Shown: positions 1 through 8,528, counted from the stretch's first letter. The stretch is 34,027 nucleotides of DNA from Clostridia bacterium (GCA_017441705.1 JAFRWU010000075.1:1-34027); one strand, 5' to 3'. Notes: a model not told the origin generated them from the letters alone. Numbers and translations: made by a program.

Positions 1-35
1 CGCGGCTTTTCTTTTTGCTTTTTCTTTTTCGCCAT
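1..35 (-). CDS. 5' end of an unidentified gene with a lysine-rich N-terminus (partial)
   Basis: Reading the minus strand, an ATG at position 35 is preceded by a strong Shine-Dalgarno sequence (AAAGGAGG, plus-strand 45-52) nine bases upstream. The eleven visible codons read MAKKKKQKEKP, and the frame is open to the window edge. Nothing more can be said about function, because lysine-rich starts occur in many unrelated proteins. A TATACT-like -10 with an upstream TG (plus-strand 64-71) may be its promoter, but no good -35 box is visible. Confidence 0.6.
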   Translation of the reverse strand, partial: MAKKKKQKEKP

Positions 36-123
36 GGCTTCGCGCCTCCTTTCATCACGACTCAGTATACACATTTTTCGGGGAAAATGCGCTTTCCGGC
101 AAAAAAGGCCCGTTTTGCGGCAC

Positions 124-164
124 GAAAAGCAGAGCTTCCCCGCCTTCCGGGAAAGCGGGGAAGC
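124..164 (-). terminator. Probable terminator of the kinase/regulator transcript
   Basis: A ten-base perfect inverted repeat (134-143 with 155-164, GCTTCCCCGC/GCGGGGAAGC) is separated by an eleven-base loop. On the minus strand it is followed, after seven bases, by a short T run. It lies downstream of the histidine kinase gene, so it could end that transcript. The T run is short and displaced, so this is a moderate call. Confidence 0.4.
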
Positions 165-195
165 GTAGGGACGGGCATTGCCCGTCCGCCTTTTT
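165..195 (+). repeat. Palindromic REP-like or terminator-like element
   Basis: An eight-base perfect inverted repeat (GGACGGGC, ATT loop, GCCCGTCC; 169-187) is preceded by GTAG and followed by GCC and five T. On the plus strand this looks like a factor-independent terminator, but no plus-strand gene lies upstream. It could be an interspersed palindromic element or act with the neighbouring hairpin. Only one copy with this exact core was noticed in the window. Confidence 0.4.
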
Positions 196-229
196 GATTG
201 CCGCACTGTTTTCCGGAGCAGAGCGGCTT

Positions 230-874
230 TTACAAAGGAAGAATGACCTCGGTGGTGAATCCGCCGTCCTCCGACGCGCGGGTCAGATAGCCGCCGTATT
301 TTTCGACCAGCCGGTCCACGCTCCAAAGGCCGAGACCGCCCCCGTCGGCCTTGGAAGAGAGAAAGCCCGTGCCGGTCTTCTTCTTTTTCCCGCCGGAGGC
401 GTTGGTGAAGCAGAGATACAGATGGGTACCCTTTTTCGGGACGATATAGATGCGCACGAACCGCTTTTCCTTCGGCAGGAGGCGGCAGGCCTCGATGGCG
501 TTGTCCAGAAGGTTTCCGATGATGATCGAAAGATCCACGTCGGACACCGGAAGGGAAGGAGGTACGGCGGCCGTGACGTCCGCCGGGATCTCTTCGGCGG
601 CCATCAAGGCAAGCTTGCTTCCCAGGATCGCGTCCACCATGGTGTTGCCGGTGCGATAGACCCGGTCCACCGAGAGAAGATCCTGATTGATTTTTTGCAG
701 AAAGCTTTTGGCTTCGGCGGTTTTGCCCTCGTCCAGAAGCGCCGAGAGGGTCTGAATGTGATTGTGGTAATCGTGCCGCCAGGCGCGCATTTTCCGGTAC
801 ATGCTCTCCACCTCGCGCGCGTGGTTTTCCATCAGGGACGCCTGATAGAGGGCGATCTTATCCTGCTTTTTCAT
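230..874 (-). CDS. Soluble GHKL-family sensor histidine kinase without a membrane sensor domain
   Basis: The 214-residue protein has a phosphoacceptor region typical of AgrC/SpoOB-type kinases (RHDYHNH, His34). An N box follows (NLLDNAIEA, Asn121 and Asn125), then a G box (GGGLGLWSV, about 178-186). It should phosphorylate the LytTR regulator encoded four bases upstream. Family members usually have an N-terminal multi-spanning membrane domain and about 430 residues. Here only some 25 residues precede the phosphoacceptor helix and no hydrophobic segment exists, so the kinase should be cytoplasmic. The ATG at 874 has a GAGGAG ribosome binding site inside the end of the regulator gene. Family assignment is secure; the signal sensed is unknown. 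Confidence 0.9.
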   Translation of the reverse strand: MKKQDKIALYQASLMENHAREVESMYRKMRAWRHDYHNHIQTLSALLDEGKTAEAKSFLQKINQDLLSVDRVYRTGNTMVDAILGSKLALMAAEEIPADVTAAVPPSLPVSDVDLSIIIGNLLDNAIEACRLLPKEKRFVRIYIVPKKGTHLYLCFTNASGGKKKKTGTGFLSSKADGGGLGLWSVDRLVEKYGGYLTRASEDGGFTTEVILPL

Positions 875-878
875 ACCG

Positions 879-1589
879 TCAGCTCCTCCGGAAATAGGCG
901 ATCAGGGCGCGGTTCAGCTCGTCGTACAGACCGCGGCCCAGGGGAAGGACGGTCCCGTCTTCCAGGGTGACGGCGGCGTGAGATACCGCCTTGATGAGGC
1001 GGAGCGGGGCAAGATAGGAACGGGAGACGCGGAAAAAATCCTCGCCCAGAAGGATTTCCGCCTCCGGAATGGTGGCGCGCAGACGTTTTTCTCCCGTCCG
1101 GGTGTGGAACCGGACGTAATGCCCGTCCGATTCGGCGTAGAGGATATCGTCGAAGAGGACCCGCTCGGTCTCCCGGCCGGAGGACAGAAAAAGATAACGC
1201 GGGACGCGCAGAAGACGGTCCGCCGCGCGGTCGAGTACCTCGAAGAGCTTTTCCTCCTTCACCGGCTTGAGGAGATAATGGATCGCGCCGACCTCGTAAC
1301 CCTCCTGCATGAAATCGGGGAATCCGGTGATGAACAGGATCTCGCTTGTCCGGTCGGTTTCGCGCAGCTTTTTCGCGAGCCCGACCCCGTCCATTCCGGG
1401 CATTTCGATGTCCAGAAGCAGAATATCCCACCCGCTCCGGTCTTCCCGGGCGAAAAGGAGGGCTTCGGCGGAGGGATAGGAATCCAGCAGGAGATCGTGA
1501 CCGCGGGAAGTCGCCCAGCGGCGGGCCATCCCGCCGAACGACGCGAGGACCGGGGGATCGTCGTCGCAGATCGCCATCGAAAGACGCAC
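879..1589 (-). CDS. LytTR-family response regulator
   Basis: This 236-residue regulator has an N-terminal receiver domain (about 1-120) with the acidic pocket CDDD at 8-11, phosphoacceptor Asp60 in LLLDIEMPGMDG, and conserved Lys108 in LLKP. A C-terminal LytTR DNA-binding domain (about 135-235) follows, with the typical ILYAESDGHYV and FFRVSRSYL segments. Start is GTG at 1589, chosen because GGAGG lies nine bases upstream. The kinase gene follows after four bases and the aminopeptidase gene ends 52 bases upstream, so the three may be cotranscribed. The target genes are unknown; no repeated LytTR operator was recognised nearby. Confidence 0.93.
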   Translation of the reverse strand: MRLSMAICDDDPPVLASFGGMARRWATSRGHDLLLDSYPSAEALLFAREDRSGWDILLLDIEMPGMDGVGLAKKLRETDRTSEILFITGFPDFMQEGYEVGAIHYLLKPVKEEKLFEVLDRAADRLLRVPRYLFLSSGRETERVLFDDILYAESDGHYVRFHTRTGEKRLRATIPEAEILLGEDFFRVSRSYLAPLRLIKAVSHAAVTLEDGTVLPLGRGLYDELNRALIAYFRRS

Positions 1590-1641
1590 GAAACCGCCTC
1601 CTTTCCGTGAGAGCTTATACCGCCCGGTTTGCCGCGCGGAA

Positions 1642-3429
1642 TCAGATCGCGCGGGTGTAATGCTTCAAATACCCCTTTTCCTCGTCCGAGAGGAAGGGGG
1701 AGACCTTTTCATAGACCATGGCGTGGTAGGCGTTCAGGCGTTCTTTGTCGCGGAAGGAGAGAAGAGAAGGCTCCACCGCGTCCAGGTCGATGGGCACGTA
1801 GGTCAGGTTTTCAAAACGCATGAACTGGCCGAATTCGTTCTTTTCGGCCTTGCGGCACAGAAGCTCGCTTTCGATGCGGATGCCGTACTCGTTTTCCAGA
1901 TAGTATCCCGGCTCGTCGGAGGTGATCATCCCCTCCTCCAGCACGGTTTCGGCCTTTCCGGGAACGCTCTTCCAGCGGAAGGCGTTCGGTCCTTCGTGGA
2001 CGCTCAGGATATGTCCGACGCCGTGGCCGGTGCCGTGCTTGTAATCGAGGCCCTCCTCCCACAGGGGGAGCCTTGCCAGAACGTCAAGATTGTATCCGCC
2101 GGCGCCGTGGAGGAACCGCGCCGAGGCGAGATTCAGGTGCCCGATCAGAACGAGGGTGAAATCCCGCCTCATCCGGCCGGTCACCGGTCCCAGGGCGAAG
2201 GTGCGGGTGATGTCGGTGGTCCCCTCCAGATAATGGGCGCCGGAATCCACCAGAAGGAGCCCCTCGGGCGCCAGAGACAGATTGCTTTCGGGCGTCGCGC
2301 CGTAGTGGATGATGGCGCCGTGAGGGCCGTAGCCCGCGATGGTGGAAAAGCTCAGCTCCAGGAAGCCCTCGTTCTCCCGCCGGAACGCCTCCAGACGGTC
2401 GGCGGCCGAGATCTCGGTCATCGGGATCTTTCCCACGTTGTTTTTCAGCCAGATCATGAACTTCGTCACGGCCACCGCGTCCTTCAGATGCGCGCGGCGG
2501 GTGTTCTCGATCTCGACCGGGTTTTTCACCGCTTTCAGAAGAGCGGTGGGATTCTTCCCGCGGATCAGCTTTGCGTCCTTCGGCAGGGAGGAGGCGATCC
2601 GGGAATTGACCGTGCCGGGATCGAGAAGGACCGGGATCCCGGCGGGCAGCGACGCGATATAGTCGTAAAAGCTTCCGTAAGGCCGGACGCCGACGCCCGC
2701 GGACGCAAGCGCGTCCCGGACGGCGGGAGAAAGCGCCTTTTCCTGCACGAACCAGAGACATTCGCTTTCGCTCAGGGCGAGATAGGAGAGGATCACCGGG
2801 GAATGGGCCACGTCGTCGCCGCGCAGATTGAGAAGCCAGGCGATGTCCGGAAGCGAGGTGAGAAGGTGCGCCTTTGCGCCCTTTTCCCGCATGATCCCGC
2901 GCAGCTCCCCGATTTTTTCGGCGGCGCTTTTCCCGGTGTATTTTTCCTCCAGCGCGAAGACGGGCCGGCAGGAAAGGGCGGGCCGGTCCTCCCAGATCAG
3001 ATCCGTCAGATCCTCGCCGGAGGCGATTCCGGCGCCTTTCGCATCGGCCAGAGAGACAAGGCTTTCGTAATACTCCAGGTTGATCACCCGGCCGTCGAAT
3101 CCCAGCACGCCGCCTTCGGAAAGATGATCCCGGAGGAATTCCGGAATGGTGGGCACGCCCTCTTCGCCGATCCGGTACAGGGTGAATTCGTGTCCCTTGA
3201 GCTGGTCCTCGGCCTGCAGGAAATAGCGTCCGTCGGTCCAGAGCCCGGCTTCGTCGGGGGTGACGACCGCGGTCCCGGCGGAGCCGGTGAAGCCGGTGAT
3301 ATACTCACGGGCTTTGAAATAATCGCCCACGTATTCCGATTCGTGAAAATCGGCGGTGGGGATCAGGTAACAGGTGATGCCGCGCTTTTTCATCTCGGCG
3401 CGCAGCTTTTGCAGTCTTTCGGCGTACAT
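1642..3429 (-). CDS. pepP: Xaa-Pro aminopeptidase, M24B family, long three-domain form
   Basis: This metallopeptidase removes the N-terminal residue from peptides whose second residue is proline. At 595 residues it is the long form related to eukaryotic XPNPEP1, with two N-terminal creatinase-like domains and a C-terminal pita-bread domain (from about 310). Expected metal ligands are visible: Asp395 (LLLVDSGA), Asp406 (TTDITRT), His469 (GTGHGVGH), Glu506 (DEPGYY) and Glu520 (IRIESE). There is no signal peptide, so it should be cytoplasmic and help recycle proline-containing peptides. It has its own promoter at 3482-3510 and is the first gene of a minus-strand run leading into the two-component genes. 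Symbol use follows family convention; it is not the shorter E. coli-type PepP. Confidence 0.95.
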   Translation of the reverse strand: MYAERLQKLRAEMKKRGITCYLIPTADFHESEYVGDYFKAREYITGFTGSAGTAVVTPDEAGLWTDGRYFLQAEDQLKGHEFTLYRIGEEGVPTIPEFLRDHLSEGGVLGFDGRVINLEYYESLVSLADAKGAGIASGEDLTDLIWEDRPALSCRPVFALEEKYTGKSAAEKIGELRGIMREKGAKAHLLTSLPDIAWLLNLRGDDVAHSPVILSYLALSESECLWFVQEKALSPAVRDALASAGVGVRPYGSFYDYIASLPAGIPVLLDPGTVNSRIASSLPKDAKLIRGKNPTALLKAVKNPVEIENTRRAHLKDAVAVTKFMIWLKNNVGKIPMTEISAADRLEAFRRENEGFLELSFSTIAGYGPHGAIIHYGATPESNLSLAPEGLLLVDSGAHYLEGTTDITRTFALGPVTGRMRRDFTLVLIGHLNLASARFLHGAGGYNLDVLARLPLWEEGLDYKHGTGHGVGHILSVHEGPNAFRWKSVPGKAETVLEEGMITSDEPGYYLENEYGIRIESELLCRKAEKNEFGQFMRFENLTYVPIDLDAVEPSLLSFRDKERLNAYHAMVYEKVSPFLSDEEKGYLKHYTRAI

Positions 3430-3481
3430 CGTGTCAGCTCCTTCCGTTCCCCGTTCCTGCGGGGAACCGGTTCATACCGGT

Positions 3482-3510
3482 ATTCTATCATAAACTTCCG
3501 GAAATGTCGA
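3482..3510 (-). promoter_or_regulatory. Sigma-A-like promoter of the aminopeptidase gene
   Basis: On the minus strand, TCGACA (plus-strand 3505-3510) and TAGAAT (3482-3487) are separated by exactly 17 bases. The pair lies about 50 bases upstream of the aminopeptidase ATG. Confidence 0.7.
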
Positions 3511-3534
3511 CACCCGGGGAGGAAGGATCCGCGC

Positions 3535-3563
3535 TTTTCAAAACGCGCGATCTGTGATAGAAT
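3535..3563 (+). promoter_or_regulatory. Weak sigma-A-like promoter of the GNAT gene
   Basis: TAGAAT at 3558-3563 is a reasonable -10. The -35 at 17 bases (TTTTCA, 3535-3540) matches TTGACA poorly. It sits 36 bases before the GTG start, and AAAGGAGGT at 3582-3590 gives a very strong ribosome binding site. Confidence 0.5.
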
Positions 3564-3598
3564 AAAGCCGACCGCTTTGAAAAAGGAGGTTTGCCGCC

Positions 3599-5050
3599 GT
3601 GACGAACCAGACTCTATACCTGACCGGGCTTTTCCACCGCAATTTTCCCGCCGCCGTGCGGGAGGAGGAGACGGTGGAAAGGCTTCTTTCCGATCCGGGA
3701 AACCGGGTCTTCACCACCCGGACGCCGGAAGGGGAGACGGCCGGGGCCGCGGTGCTTTTTGAAAACAATATCCTGCTCCTTGCGGTGGACGGATCTTACC
3801 GGAAAAGGGGATACGGAGAAAAGCTCCTTCGCGCGTGCGAGGAGGCGGCGAAGGCCGCGGGCTTCGACCGGATCACCGTCGGCGCGGGAGCCGGGGACTA
3901 TCTGACCCCCGGCGTGCCGGCGGACCGGCAGTTCTTCCCGGAAAAGCTGCGGGAGGAAAGGCTGGATCCCCGCCTCTCCGGAGAAGCCGCGGATTTCTTC
4001 CTGAAGCGCGGTTACTTCCACCGGTGGAAGGACGCGAACTGCTTCGATATGCGCCTTTCCTGGAACGAATTCCCGGAACCGGAGCATAAGCCCGGCGAGA
4101 CCTGGGACGGGGTGACCTACCGCTTTGCCGTCCCTTCGGATCTGCCGCGGATCAGGCTCTGCACCGACGATATCGAGGAGGATTTTACCCCGTATTATAT
4201 GGATCCCGGTCTTTACGACGGATCGAAAACGCAATGCGTCCTTCTGGCCGAGGAGGCGGGGGAGGTCGCGGGATGCGTGATGATCGGCCTGGAAACCGAG
4301 GGGAAAGGACTCGGCAGCGTCGGCTGCACCTCGGTCCGGCACAGGAGCCGCGGCCGCGGGATCGCGACCCGGATGATCCTTCTCGGCACGGCTTATCTGC
4401 GGGAAAAGGGGATGCGGAGCGCGTTTCTGGGCTATACCTATTCTGGGCTCGACAAGCTTTACGGCCGCGCGGGATACCGGATCTCGTCCTATTACCTGAT
4501 GGCCGGAAAGAAGCTTGTCCCCGAAGCGCCCGAAGAAGGAAAGAGGGAGGACGGCAAGCTGGAATTTACAAGGATCACGGGAGACGAGCCGGAAAAGATC
4601 GCGCATCTTTCCCTGCTCGCGTCGTCGATCATCCGGGAGTACTACGATCCACTGCTCGGCAGGGCGCAGAACGATTACATGATCGAGATGTTCCAGTCCG
4701 AAAGGGCGATCCGGGAGCAGCTTGCCGGCGGGTATCGCTATTACGTCCCGCGGGAAGGGGGAAGAGAGCTCGGCTTTCTGGCCTTCTATCCGCGGGAGGA
4801 CGCGCTCTATTTGAGCAAGTGGTATCTGAAAAAGGAGGAACGGGGCAAAGGGTACGCCCGTCCCATGCTGGATTTTCTCCGGGAGGAGGCCCGGAAGGAG
4901 GGCCTTTCGGCCGTGGAACTGAACGTCAACAAGTATAACCCCACCGTGGCGATCTACGAAAAACTCGGTTTCCGCCGGGTGAGAAGCGAAAAAAACGACA
5001 TCGGCGCGGGCTTTTATATGGACGATTACGTCTACCGTCTGACCTTCTGA
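3599..5050 (+). CDS. Tandem triple-GNAT acetyltransferase-like protein
   Basis: The 483-residue protein appears to contain three consecutive GNAT folds. The first (about 1-150) has YRKRGYGEKLL, matching the acetyl-CoA pyrophosphate-binding loop. The second (about 175-315) has RHRSRGRGIATRM and a C-terminal YGRAGYR element. The third (about 325-483) has KKEERGKGYARPM and YEKLGFRRV. GNAT enzymes move an acyl group from acyl-CoA to an amine; the substrate here cannot be told. Start is GTG at 3599, eight bases after an ideal AAGGAGGT. It is a single-gene unit ending in a strong terminator. Each acetyl-CoA-binding loop keeps its R/Q-x-x-G-x-G/A spacing, so none of the three domains is obviously dead. 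Confidence 0.88.
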   Translation: MTNQTLYLTGLFHRNFPAAVREEETVERLLSDPGNRVFTTRTPEGETAGAAVLFENNILLLAVDGSYRKRGYGEKLLRACEEAAKAAGFDRITVGAGAGDYLTPGVPADRQFFPEKLREERLDPRLSGEAADFFLKRGYFHRWKDANCFDMRLSWNEFPEPEHKPGETWDGVTYRFAVPSDLPRIRLCTDDIEEDFTPYYMDPGLYDGSKTQCVLLAEEAGEVAGCVMIGLETEGKGLGSVGCTSVRHRSRGRGIATRMILLGTAYLREKGMRSAFLGYTYSGLDKLYGRAGYRISSYYLMAGKKLVPEAPEEGKREDGKLEFTRITGDEPEKIAHLSLLASSIIREYYDPLLGRAQNDYMIEMFQSERAIREQLAGGYRYYVPREGGRELGFLAFYPREDALYLSKWYLKKEERGKGYARPMLDFLREEARKEGLSAVELNVNKYNPTVAIYEKLGFRRVRSEKNDIGAGFYMDDYVYRLTF

Positions 5051-5084
5051 CCGCTCTTTTGCGGAAGAGCTGCCGTTTTGACTG

Positions 5085-5120
5085 AAGCGCTCCGTTCCCG
5101 CCGGGAACGGAGCGCTTTTC
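5085..5120 (+). terminator. Factor-independent terminator after the GNAT gene
   Basis: A fifteen-base perfect stem (5085-5099 with 5103-5117) with a three-base loop runs straight into a T tract. It is 35 bases past the stop codon. The gene on the other strand ends at 5137, so the hairpin may serve both directions. Confidence 0.85.
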
Positions 5121-5136
5121 GCAAGGACGGATCCCT

Positions 5137-6126
5137 TCAGATTTTCTCTCCCGCAAGGGCGCGGCGGGCGGCGCACATCAGAAGGAAAAACGCCTGCCCC
5201 TCGGGCGCGGCGCCGGGACGGTCGAAATCCGGAACGCCGCACACGTCCCGCACGAACCCGTAAGGATCCACGCCGGCGCACGACGCGCGGAAAGCCTTCT
5301 CCGCCGTCTCGAAATACTGGTCGCCGAGCCATCCCTCCCGCATGCCGCGGTAGACCGTGTAGGCCGCCGTCTGTCCGAAATTGAGCTCGGGGAAGCTTCG
5401 GGGATCGTCCAGGACGTTGGGAAAGCTTCCGTCCGGGTTCTGGTACGGCGCGGCGTTTTCCAGAAGGATCCGGATCCTTTCGGCAAGCCTCTCCTTTTCT
5501 CCCGCCATCCGGTCGGGCAGGAGAGCGCGCACCCGCGCCATGCCCGCCATCGCCCATCCGTTCCCGACGCCCCAGACGTCGGCGCGGACGAACCGGCCGG
5601 TCCCTTCGTCGTACCGGTGGGCCAAAAGGCCCTTTTCCGGGAGAAAGAGGGCGTTCCAGTATCCGTCGATCTGGCGCATCGCCTCCTCCGGAAAGCCGGC
5701 GCGGGCCAGAAAGGGCGGCAGCATGTAAAGCGAATCCACCCAGAACTCCCTCGTCCCGCAAAGATGATACACTGTGCCCTCCGCGCTCCGCGGTGCATCC
5801 TTCAAAGCCCAGCGGAGAAGCTTCTCCGCCGCCCGGGCGAAGACCGGATCGCGGGTTTCCTCCGCGGCAAAGAGAAGGACCTCGCCGATCGCGCAGGGAT
5901 CGGTTTCCGAGATCTCGTCCCCGAGGTGCGAGGCGCGGCCGTCCTCCGCCTGACGGTTCGCCGCCTCGCGGGCGAAAAGGATCGCGAGCTCCCGTTCCCC
6001 CGCTTCCAGCAGAGCCTGGGCGACGGCGCCGTGCTCCCAGTCGTGCCGCTGGGTGGCGAGGGCCGCGCGCTTCGCCTTTTCAAAAAGCTCCTTTTCCCCC
6101 GGGGAGACGGAGATTTGACGCGTCAT
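5137..6126 (-). CDS. GH105/GH88-type unsaturated glycuronyl hydrolase
   Basis: The 329-residue protein matches the alpha6/alpha6-barrel family that hydrolyses unsaturated uronic acid from lyase products of rhamnogalacturonan or related glycans (YteR/YesR-like). Visible signatures are Asp76 in SETDP, Asp131 in FWVDSLYM (typical catalytic-site motif) and WGVGNGW at 185-191, a close match to the family WxRGNGW. No signal peptide is present, so it should act on imported oligosaccharides. The ATG at 6126 was chosen over an upstream in-frame ATG at 6216 because AAGGAGGA lies just before it and the promoter occupies 6188-6216. No polysaccharide lyase is in the window. Exact substrate is unknown. Confidence 0.85.
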   Translation of the reverse strand: MTRQISVSPGEKELFEKAKRAALATQRHDWEHGAVAQALLEAGERELAILFAREAANRQAEDGRASHLGDEISETDPCAIGEVLLFAAEETRDPVFARAAEKLLRWALKDAPRSAEGTVYHLCGTREFWVDSLYMLPPFLARAGFPEEAMRQIDGYWNALFLPEKGLLAHRYDEGTGRFVRADVWGVGNGWAMAGMARVRALLPDRMAGEKERLAERIRILLENAAPYQNPDGSFPNVLDDPRSFPELNFGQTAAYTVYRGMREGWLGDQYFETAEKAFRASCAGVDPYGFVRDVCGVPDFDRPGAAPEGQAFFLLMCAARRALAGEKI

Positions 6127-6187
6127 ATTCGTCCTCCTTTCCCGGCCGCGGAGAAACGGGATTCCTCCGGCCGGGGCTTTTTCTTTC

Positions 6188-6216
6188 ATTATACCGTCCC
6201 GTACTCCGGATTGCAA
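6188..6216 (-). promoter_or_regulatory. Promoter of the GH105-type hydrolase gene
   Basis: On the minus strand, TTGCAA (6211-6216), a 17-base spacer and a perfect TATAAT (6188-6193) lie about 60 bases upstream of the ATG at 6126. It is back to back with the alpha-galactosidase promoter at 6248-6276. Confidence 0.85.
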
Positions 6217-6247
6217 GGGGAGGAGGATAAGGAAGGCGCGGCACGTC

Positions 6248-6276
6248 TTGCAATCTCTCCGGCGCTTTGCTATAAT
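6248..6276 (+). promoter_or_regulatory. Promoter of the alpha-galactosidase operon
   Basis: TTGCAA (6248-6253), a 17-base spacer and TATAAT (6271-6276) lie 59 bases before the gene start. The divergent promoters are only 31 bases apart, so the two glycosidase genes could share regulation. Confidence 0.85.
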
Positions 6277-6335
6277 GAAGCCGGAAAGAACGGCCGAAAA
6301 AACCGGGGAACCGGGAACGGGAAGGGAGAAACGAC

Positions 6336-8516
6336 ATGCCCATTGCCTTTGACGAGCGGCGAAAGATCTTCAAGCTTGACGCGGCGGGATCCAGTTACCT
6401 GATCGGGATCCACGAGGACCGGTATCTCGCGCATCTGTATTACGGCGCTTATATCCCGGACGACAATCTCACGGATTTTGCCAGACGCCGTGAATACGCG
6501 TCTTTTTCCGCCTCCGATCCCGACCGGAAGGATCCTTCCTTCTCGCCCGACACCTGCCCCTTTGAGATCGGCGGCAGCGGCACGGCCGACATGCGGATCG
6601 CGTCGGTCGCGATCCGGAACGCCGACGGCAACGACGTCACCGATTTCCGATACGTCTCTCACCGGATCTTCGACGGAAAACCGGCGCTCCCCGGCCTTCC
6701 CTCGCTCTATGAGGAGACCCCGGGCGACTGCCGGACGCTGGAGATCCTGACCCGGGACGATACGACGCATGCGGAATGCGTTCTGCGCTATACCGCATAT
6801 GAGAAATACCCGGCGATCACCCGCTCGCTCACGCTGAAAAACGGTTCGGGAAAAACGATGGAGATCGAACGGGCGATGAGCCTCTGTCTCGATATGAACT
6901 CCGCCGATTTCGATCTGGTGACCCTTTACGGACGGCACAATCAGGAGAGGAATTTCACCCGCCGTCCGCTTTCGCACGGGCTTCAGGGGATCGCCAGCCG
7001 CCGCGGCTCCTCCTCGCATCAGCAGAATCCCTTCCTGGCCCTGATCTCCCGCGGGGGCGGCGAGGATCACGGCGAGGCCTACGGCTTCAACCTGGTCTAC
7101 TCGGCGAACTTCCTCGGCGAAATAGAAGTGGATTACAACGAATCCGCCCGCGTGATCCTCGGGATCAATCCGGACGATTTCGGCTGGCGGCTCGCTCCGG
7201 GCGAAGAGTTTACCGCGCCGGAGGCGGTGATGGTCTTCTCGGCCGAAGGCCTCGGCGGCATGAGCCGCGCCTTCCACCGGCTTTACAATCACAATCTGAT
7301 CCGCGGCGCCTGGAAAACGAAGAAACGCCCGCTCCTGGTCAACAACTGGGAAGGCACCGGCATGCGTTTCGACGACGAAAAGCTCTATGCCATCGCAAAA
7401 TGGGCGGCGGAGACCGGGATCGAGATGTTCGTGATGGACGACGGCTGGTTCGGAAGACGGGACGACGACACCTCGTCGCTGGGCGACTGGTTCGTGGACG
7501 AAAAGAAATTCCGTCACGGTCTCGGCGCCTTTATCGACCGTGTGACCGCTCTCGGCCTGAAATTCGGCATCTGGTTCGAGCCCGAGATGATCTCTCCCGA
7601 TTCGGACCTCTTCCGGGCGCATCCCGACTGGGCCATCGGCGTGCCGGACCGGAAACGCTCGGAGGGAAGGCAGCAGTACGTACTGGACATGACCCGGAAG
7701 GACGTGCGCGACTATATCTTCGAACGGATGAAGGATATCCTCGGGAACAACGACGTCTCTTATCTCAAATGGGATTTCAACCGCAACGTCACCGAACCGG
7801 GCTCGGCGCTCCTGCCTCCGGAAAAGCAGAAAGAATTCTATCACCGCTATATCCTCGGCACCTACGAGCTGATGGGGCGGATCGTCGACGCCTTCCCCGG
7901 CCTTCTGGTGGAGAACTGCTCGGGCGGCGGCGGCCGGTACGACCCGGGCATGCTCGCCTTCTCGCCGCAGATCTGGTGCTCGGACAACACCGACGCCCTT
8001 TCCCGCGTGGATATCCAGTTCGGATCCTCCCTCTGCTATCCCGCCTCGGTGCAGGGCGCTCACGTTTCCGCCTCCCGGCGCTCCTCCTACGAGACCAAAC
8101 GCAACGTGGCCATGTGGGGAAGCTTCGGGTACGAGCTGGATCCGGAAAAGATCCGCGAAGAGGACCGCGCCGCGATCCGGGAGCAGATCGCCGATTATCA
8201 CAAATACTACGATCTGATCCACCGCGGCGATCTCTACCGCCTGATCTGTCCCTGGGACGATCCCTACAAGTGCGCCTGGGAATTCGTGAGCGAGGACAAG
8301 ACCGAGGCGCTGGCCACGGTCCTCGTCAAGTTCAGGACCGAAGGACGCAATTTCTTCCTGAGGCTCAAGGGACTCGATCCCGATAAGACCTATGTCTTTG
8401 AAGAGAACGGGGAGGAATACTCCGGCGCGCTTCTGATGAACGCGGGGATCAACCTTTTCGGCATGCCGAACGAGGACGGCTATTCAAAGACCCTCCATTT
8501 CACCGCCTCAAGATAA
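6336..8516 (+). CDS. Alpha-galactosidase, GH36 family
   Basis: The 726-residue enzyme hydrolyses terminal alpha-1,6-galactose from raffinose-type oligosaccharides or galactomannan. It has the usual N-terminal beta-sandwich, catalytic TIM barrel and C-terminal beta domain. Motifs seen are FVMDDGWFGRRDDD, the nucleophile Asp480 in YLKWDFNRN, and acid/base Asp550 in CSDNTDALSR. The 70-residue spacing between these two agrees with characterised GH36 enzymes such as AgaA. There is no signal peptide, so it is intracellular. GGGAG precedes the ATG. It heads an apparent operon with a phosphatase (12-base gap), a lipoprotein and a PrsW-like protease. Family assignment is very secure; Aga/RafA/MelA-type symbols are not distinguishable here. 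Confidence 0.97.
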   Translation: MPIAFDERRKIFKLDAAGSSYLIGIHEDRYLAHLYYGAYIPDDNLTDFARRREYASFSASDPDRKDPSFSPDTCPFEIGGSGTADMRIASVAIRNADGNDVTDFRYVSHRIFDGKPALPGLPSLYEETPGDCRTLEILTRDDTTHAECVLRYTAYEKYPAITRSLTLKNGSGKTMEIERAMSLCLDMNSADFDLVTLYGRHNQERNFTRRPLSHGLQGIASRRGSSSHQQNPFLALISRGGGEDHGEAYGFNLVYSANFLGEIEVDYNESARVILGINPDDFGWRLAPGEEFTAPEAVMVFSAEGLGGMSRAFHRLYNHNLIRGAWKTKKRPLLVNNWEGTGMRFDDEKLYAIAKWAAETGIEMFVMDDGWFGRRDDDTSSLGDWFVDEKKFRHGLGAFIDRVTALGLKFGIWFEPEMISPDSDLFRAHPDWAIGVPDRKRSEGRQQYVLDMTRKDVRDYIFERMKDILGNNDVSYLKWDFNRNVTEPGSALLPPEKQKEFYHRYILGTYELMGRIVDAFPGLLVENCSGGGGRYDPGMLAFSPQIWCSDNTDALSRVDIQFGSSLCYPASVQGAHVSASRRSSYETKRNVAMWGSFGYELDPEKIREEDRAAIREQIADYHKYYDLIHRGDLYRLICPWDDPYKCAWEFVSEDKTEALATVLVKFRTEGRNFFLRLKGLDPDKTYVFEENGEEYSGALLMNAGINLFGMPNEDGYSKTLHFTASR

Positions 8517-8528
8517 AGGAGGAGAACC

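Noticed and set aside
1660-3762. A 700-codon plus-strand frame opposite the Xaa-Pro aminopeptidase gene
   Set aside because: The minus-strand protein has all five metal ligands; the plus-strand product has no recognisable motif.
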